64,000 bases of DNA from Mariprofundus erugo (GTDB lineage Bacteria; Pseudomonadota; Zetaproteobacteria; Mariprofundales; Mariprofundaceae): contig NZ_VBRY01000005.1 in NCBI RefSeq assembly GCF_005818865.1, positions 124,001 to 188,000 on the forward strand, written 5' to 3'. Shown piece after piece: positions 58,694 through 64,000 of the stretch. Both the position numbers and the translations under genes were made by a program. Position 1 is the stretch's first letter. Each line of letters starts with the position of its first letter. The notes beneath the pieces are model-generated. The model saw only the letters and a list, made by a program, of their open reading frames with translations. It had not been told where the DNA came from and did no database searches.

Positions 58694-61600
58694 GCTTCTC
58701 CCGGCCTCCGGGTCGGGAGCGGATTGAAACTTATGTACGAGCTGGAGAATGGTGAAGTTTCATCGCTTCTCCCGGCCTCCGGGTCGGGAGCGGATTGAAA
58801 CCCGAAGGTGATCACGTGGTCGATAGCCCATGACTGCTTCTCCCGGCCTCCGGGTCGGGAGCGGATTGAAACAGACGATCCGCAACCTTGAAGTCAGAAA
58901 TATTGCGCTTCTCCCGGCCTCCGGGTCGGGAGCGGATTGAAACAGTTTTGTGCAGGCTAAAACAGGGAATATATTTAACGCTTCTCCCGGCCTCCGGGTC
59001 GGGAGCGGATTGAAACTTTAGCACGTTAAGCACCGCCAACCGGGCATGCAGCGCTTCTCCCGGCCTCCGGGTCGGGAGCGGATTGAAACAGCCACTTAGC
59101 CAGTCTCTCACTAGCCGCTTTCTTCGCTTCTCCCGGCCTCCGGGTCGGGAGCGGATTGAAACCAATACTACTGCCTGAATAGACAGCGTACCAATCCGCT
59201 TCTCCCGGCCTCCGGGTCGGGAGCGGATTGAAACACCTACCTTTACTTTAAATTCAACCAGTCCATTCTCGCTTCTCCCGGCCTCCGGGTCGGGAGCGGA
59301 TTGAAACATGCCACTCTCATCCGCAAAACCGATAAACAGCGTGCTTCTCCCGGCCTCCGGGTCGGGAGCGGATTGAAACTATAGAAGTGGAAAGAGGTGT
59401 CAATCTTTTTCAATCGCTTCTCCCGGCCTCCGGGTCGGGAGCGGATTGAAACTACAGTAATGAAGTGGCGCGTGCTGCTGCAAGTAACTGCTTCTCCCGG
59501 CCTCCGGGTCGGGAGCGGATTGAAACAACCTTAACGCCTGCAATCGCCTCCTGCATAGTGTTGCTTCTCCCGGCCTCCGGGTCGGGAGCGGATTGAAACA
59601 TCGGCGGAAAGCTTCGCACCCGCAAATGGACCAAGCTTCTCCCGGCCTCCGGGTCGGGAGCGGATTGAAACAAGAGTGAATGAGCCGGTGATTGATGGCG
59701 TTGAACCGCTTCTCCCGGCCTCCGGGTCGGGAGCGGATTGAAACTTCCAGACCGCCCATGTTGAAGATGTTAAAATGAAGGCTTCTCCCGGCCTCCGGGT
59801 CGGGAGCGGATTGAAACACGAGTAAGCCTGTTGATTCGGCATCCGTTAGCGCGCTTCTCCCGGCCTCCGGGTCGGGAGCGGATTGAAACAACACTTGGGT
59901 GCAGCTGTTCGCCTGCGAAAGGTGCTTCTCCCGGCCTCCGGGTCGGGAGCGGATTGAAACGTGTACGCGATCGACAGGGCCAAGCCCTGCAGCCACGCTT
60001 CTCCCGGCCTCCGGGTCGGGAGCGGATTGAAACATGTTGGCTGCAGTGTCCGGCCTACGGATATACCCGCTTCTCCCGGCCTCCGGGTCGGGAGCGGATT
60101 GAAACTGCTCAACTTCAATATATCCCTTATTCGCCGCCCAGCTTCTCCCGGCCTCCGGGTCGGGAGCGGATTGAAACTGCAGGGAACATAGCGGCCACGG
60201 CATCCCCCAGCGCGCTTCTCCCGGCCTCCGGGTCGGGAGCGGATTGAAACCCGCAGAATACCACCAAACCGCCGCAGGGACATCCGCTTCTCCCGGCCTC
60301 CGGGTCGGGAGCGGATTGAAACTTCGGGGGAATTGGAGTCTGGAGCTACGCCCTACGCGCTTCTCCCGGCCTCCGGGTCGGGAGCGGATTGAAACGATCT
60401 TTTCAGCTATCTCATTTGCATCAAGTTTAGGCTTCTCCCGGCCTCCGGGTCGGGAGCGGATTGAAACATAGTCGACAATTACTGGCAATTTATGGCCGCG
60501 AAAGCTTCTCCCGGCCTCCGGGTCGGGAGCGGATTGAAACGCGCAAAGCTTGCGCTACGTTGTCAGTCTCACGGGGCTTCTCCCGGCCTCCGGGTCGGGA
60601 GCGGATTGAAACTTGCGATCTGCTGGTATCAGCAGAAAACAGCAACGCTTCTCCCGGCCTCCGGGTCGGGAGCGGATTGAAACGTGAGGCTGACCTCCAC
60701 GGGGCTGACCTTAGCGGAGCGCTTCTCCCGGCCTCCGGGTCGGGAGCGGATTGAAACTCCTCAGATCGCATAGCTGCTTGGCATACGGCTAAGCTTCTCC
60801 CGGCCTCCGGGTCGGGAGCGGATTGAAACAGTCCATTCAGCAGTGGGAGTCCGACAAGACGACTCGCTTCTCCCGGCCTCCGGGTCGGGAGCGGATTGAA
60901 ACATCGCGTCCAAGTGGGATAACGTGCATATCGATGGCTTCTCCCGGCCTCCGGGTCGGGAGCGGATTGAAACCGGCACAGTAAGGCGACGCTTGCCAAG
61001 AAGAGGTAATGCTTCTCCCGGCCTCCGGGTCGGGAGCGGATTGAAACCATCATGCCTACAATGCATCGCTGATCGGGCAGACGCTTCTCCCGGCCTCCGG
61101 GTCGGGAGCGGATTGAAACGCAGGCTGGATATACAGAAACCTTGAGGCTGAATATGCTTCTCCCGGCCTCCGGGTCGGGAGCGGATTGAAACACGTATTT
61201 GCATCCGTCATTGTGAGTAAAACTATCGCTTCTCCCGGCCTCCGGGTCGGGAGCGGATTGAAACGCACTGGCGTGCCGCAAGCTGTGCCGGCGTCATGGG
61301 CTTCTCCCGGCCTCCGGGTCGGGAGCGGATTGAAACGTCGATTAAAGATGCGATGACCTGCCGGTGAGTCGCTTCTCCCGGCCTCCGGGTCGGGAGCGGA
61401 TTGAAACGCCAGCATCTCTGCGCGGTCGCTGGCTGGTATGGAAGCTTCTCCCGGCCTCCGGGTCGGGAGCGGATTGAAACAGCAACCGTTGCAAGCGGCG
61501 CAATGTCCGCGAACACGCTTCTCCCGGCCTCCGGGTCGGGAGCGGATTGAAACTGAATGGTGAGTTGAAGGAAATGCTGACTGCTGCAACGCTTCTCCCG

Positions 61601-62131
61601 GCCTCCGGGTCGGGAGCGGATTGAAACATGCACTTGCAGTTCTGGCCACCATCCATCTCTACGCTTCTCCCGGCCTCCGGGTCGGGAGCGGATTGAAACA
61701 GATGTGCGCGATCATTGCGCAGCATTGGCTAGTGGCTTCTCCCGGCCTCCGGGTCGGGAGCGGATTGAAACATCGCGTCCAAGTGGGATAACGTGCATAT
61801 CGATGAGCTTCTCCCGGCCTCCGGGTCGGGAGCGGATTGAAACTGCATCCCATATATGTCAGCGCAGGAGATGCCAGGCTTCTCCCGGCCTCCGGGTCGG
61901 GAGCGGATTGAAACTGCTTTCGTAATTCTCTTTGCCATGAGCGAGATTGCTTCTCCCGGCCTCCGGGTCGGGAGCGGATTGAAACGCGGATGCTCCACGG
62001 GCCCCGATCATTGTTACCTGATGCTTCTCCCGGCCTCCGGGTCGGGAGCGGATTGAAACGTTGGCTTCGTCGGCCTCGGTCAGCGTGTAAGCTTGCTTCT
62101 CCCGGCCTCCGGGTCGGGAGCGGATTGAAAC
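58694..62131 (+). CRISPR. Type I-C CRISPR array, 48 repeats and 47 spacers
   Basis: By manual count 48 direct repeats of 37 bp (from GCTTCTCCCGG to GGATTGAAAC, with an internal CTCCCG/CGGGAG stem) start at 58694 and end at 62131. Spacers are 34-37 bp. The repeats look invariant, including the last, so the array shows no obvious decay at the leader-distal end. The ATTGAAAC ending and adjacent cas genes indicate type I-C, transcribed on the plus strand. Spacers 31 and 43 are the same apart from one base of length. No spacer origin could be tested here. Confidence 0.97.
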
Positions 62132-62313
62132 ACGCATATTGCATTGTTCTGCATACAGTTAACTTGTTCTATCCGACATCAAGTTCGGCATGGATTTGAT
62201 TTTGACATGCGACTGCAACTATGTTTGAACTGTACAGTCCCCCGAATTCAACGAATCTGGAACCATGCCTGCCGTAGTCGTCTGAACTTTCTCGGCAGGA
62301 GTCAATGCGGTCG
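62132..62313. other. Post-array spacer to sensor kinase
   Basis: 182 bases after the last repeat, with no degenerate repeat seen. The sequence is AT-rich, then contains the stop-side flank of the kinase gene (minus strand). No gene or terminator was recognised. Confidence 0.4.
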
Positions 62314-64000
62314 TTAGATGCCGGAGTGGCCGGGCAGCAATTGCGGCGGGCAGGCGGGCTCGGTGGTGTAGTGGGGAAGATAGATCTGAACCCTGGTGCC
62401 GAGGCCGGGGGAGCTGTCGATGCCGAGAAAGCCGGCCATTTCCTGAACAATACCAAAAACGACGGAGAGACCGAGGCCGGTACCCTGGCCGGGTTCCTTG
62501 GTGGTATAAAACGGTTCCATCACATGCGGCAGATCTTTTTTGTCGATACCGGCGCCATTGTCCTGAATGGTCAGGCAGACATAGCGGCAGAGTGATTCGG
62601 GTTGCCTGAACACATATTTGTCGAGCCACTCGCTATCGGGTTGTTTCTCCTCAAGGGTGATGGTGATGACGGGGGAGTGTACCTGTGCCACTGCATCGGC
62701 TGCATTCTGCAACAGGTTATGTATCACGGATTCGACCTGTGCCTGGTTACCGAGCACGATGAAGTCATCCGGCAGCAGTGTGATGTTCATGGGTACGGTG
62801 ATTTTTGTTCGCCTTGCAAATGAGTCGATGGCCTGCTGAATCACCGGCTGAATCACAAGCGGGGTTCTCTCCACCAGGTCATGCTGGATAAAAGTCAGCA
62901 GCGGGCGGATGACATTGCCCATCTGGAAGGTCATACCCTCCAGCTTTTCCAGTCGATTGCGCAGGGAGGGTTCGGCCTGACAGGCCCCTTTGGCCAGATA
63001 GAGCTGTACCGCCATGCCGGCCAGAATATTGTTAAAGTTATGGGCGATGCCGCCAATCAGTACGGAGGTTGAGGCCATCTTCTCCTTTTCGATACGAAGT
63101 TGCTGCAGCTGATATTCGGCCGAGTGATCGACAATGGTGCCGACCAGTGAGTGGAGGCTGCCATTGCCCTGATAGATGCCCTGGCCATTTTCAAATACTC
63201 GCCGGCTTGAGCCATCGCGATGCATGACACGATATTCAATGGAATATTCACTGTGCTCATCGAGTGCCTGCTCAATGGTGGCGAGCACACGGGAGCGGTC
63301 ATCCGGATGAATCATGTCGATCAGGTTGCGCTGGCCGGGAGGGGTGAAATCGTCAGCCGGGTATCCGAACAGGCTGCGGGTCTGCTCGCTGATGAAAAGA
63401 ATGGTGGCGTGTTCATCATGTTGTCGCTGATACGAGACCCCGGGCATGCTGCGAATCAGTCGTTCCATCTTCAGGCTGGATGCCTTGATCCATGCATTGG
63501 AGATACGAAGCTTCACCATCAGTAGCAGGATCAGCACCAGCAGCAATGCGATGGCAATGAAAAAATAGTGATATTTTTTCCATAGCTGCAGATAAAAGTA
63601 GTCTGGAATCTGGTCGTAGGGGTTGACCGCCATGGTGCGCATAATATTTCTGACCGGTTCATAGTTTGCGGCGACGTTGAATCCATGCAATCCCATGCTG
63701 CCGGCCAGCGCACCGCCATGAGGCATGGACAGCAAGGCTGCGGTAAAGTTGTTGACGGTGGATGAGGGCACCTGGGGCAGTGCCACCACGGGCCATTCCG
63801 GATAGAGGCGGGTGGAGGTGGCAAACGGATAGTCGCCGAGCATCTGACGGTGGATGATGCGCAGGCGATCGGCCTTGAGTTTACCTGCGCTGATTAGCTG
63901 CTCGATGATGCCTGCACGTATGAATCCGGCATCGGCAACGCCGTGCAGCACCGCCTGAATGACCTTGTTGTCCGGCATATCGGTCCAGACCATGCGCAAG
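62314..64000 (-). CDS. Sensor histidine kinase with PhnD-like periplasmic domain (partial)
   Basis: At least 561 residues; the 5' end runs out of the window. The N-terminal visible part (VWTDMPDNKVIQAVLHGVADAGF...PFATSTRLYPEWPVVALPQV) matches phosphonate-binding (PhnD-like) solute-binding domains, then a helix (YHYFFIAIALLLVLILLLMV), a PAS domain (about 180-300; FGYPADDFTPPGQRNLIDMIHPDDR), and the kinase with His in LIGGIAHNFNNILAG and ATPase motifs NLLQNAADAV, DNGAGID and GTGLGLSV. No receiver at the C-terminus. Such kinases typically sense small anions or organophosphonates, but this is inference. Confidence 0.88.
   Translation of the reverse strand, partial: LRMVWTDMPDNKVIQAVLHGVADAGFIRAGIIEQLISAGKLKADRLRIIHRQMLGDYPFATSTRLYPEWPVVALPQVPSSTVNNFTAALLSMPHGGALAGSMGLHGFNVAANYEPVRNIMRTMAVNPYDQIPDYFYLQLWKKYHYFFIAIALLLVLILLLMVKLRISNAWIKASSLKMERLIRSMPGVSYQRQHDEHATILFISEQTRSLFGYPADDFTPPGQRNLIDMIHPDDRSRVLATIEQALDEHSEYSIEYRVMHRDGSSRRVFENGQGIYQGNGSLHSLVGTIVDHSAEYQLQQLRIEKEKMASTSVLIGGIAHNFNNILAGMAVQLYLAKGACQAEPSLRNRLEKLEGMTFQMGNVIRPLLTFIQHDLVERTPLVIQPVIQQAIDSFARRTKITVPMNITLLPDDFIVLGNQAQVESVIHNLLQNAADAVAQVHSPVITITLEEKQPDSEWLDKYVFRQPESLCRYVCLTIQDNGAGIDKKDLPHVMEPFYTTKEPGQGTGLGLSVVFGIVQEMAGFLGIDSSPGLGTRVQIYLPHYTTEPACPPQLLPGHSGI

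Noticed and set aside
58380-58727. 115-codon ORF overlapping cas2 and the leader
   Set aside because: Its start lies inside cas2 in another frame and its end runs into repeat 1; the region is better explained as leader.
59400-62144. Long ORFs through the CRISPR array, with repeated peptides such as FNPLPTRRPGEA and FSRPPGRERIET
   Set aside because: They are translations of the 37-bp repeats read in several frames; spacers provide no stops by chance. No ribosome sites or known domains.

Overview
The window is a compact, mostly coding 64 kb chromosomal segment of a Gram-negative proteobacterium. Evidence for this is the outer-membrane MipA/OmpV-like protein, RlpA and MltB murein enzymes, TatABC, RodZ, a PilF-like lipoprotein, the CoQ enzyme Coq7 and several secreted c-type cytochromes. 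An anaerobic-type HemN, a cytochrome-rich cluster and hpnCDE would fit a respiratory, possibly iron-oxidising lineage such as Zetaproteobacteria. That taxonomic guess is inference and cannot be proven from the sequence alone.

Layout. 1-2918 (minus): ruvB (3' end cut off by the window edge), ruvA, ruvC, then coq7. 2964-3181: a small DnaA-box-like cluster and AT-rich stretch. 3182-6251 (minus): hpnC-hpnD-hpnE, which converts farnesyl diphosphate to squalene. 6524-7681 (plus): thiO. 7879-11244: accessory patch with an internally duplicated membrane protein, a tail-anchored protein, an IS200-like/REP-associated transposase (RAYT) bounded by perfect 17-bp inverted repeats, and a Cys-rich PAS protein. 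11346-12565 (minus): truncated haemoglobin coupled to an orphan ParA. 12581-12796: a MITE-like repeat, whose second copy is at 29234-29518. 12895-16342 (minus): three c-type cytochromes and hemN. 16710-17952 (plus): tatABC. 17978-19399: CCA-adding enzyme. 19563-20441: MipA/OmpV. 20470-25007 (minus): two hybrid sensor kinases. 25292-29179 (minus): hrpA. 29752-30108 (plus): a lone receiver protein. 30281-31409: four near-identical 160-bp palindromic repeats. 31578-34815 (minus): a small unknown gene and tldE/tldD. 34972-35691 (plus): EI24/CysZ-like. 35695-49333 (minus): a long run of housekeeping genes covering HAD phosphatases, YgjP-like protease, Hsp33, aminotransferase, DacA, RluA, LOG, RlpA, MltB, Pcm, RodZ, PilF, MTAP and RlmN.

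49508-62131 (plus) is the defence island. A WYL-domain regulator is followed by a complete type I-C CRISPR-Cas operon (cas3-cas5c-cas8c-cas7-cas4-cas1-cas2) and, by my count, a 48-repeat/47-spacer array. A protein toxin-antitoxin pair (an addiction-module antitoxin and a RelE/ParE toxin) sits inside the operon between cas7 and cas4. It is joined to both neighbours by a 1-nt gap or stop/start overlaps, so it should be co-translated with the interference and adaptation genes. This is the most unusual architecture in the window. The array also carries one spacer twice, in 34- and 35-nt versions twelve positions apart.

The window closes (62314-64000, minus) inside a sensor kinase with a phosphonate-binding-protein-like sensor domain.
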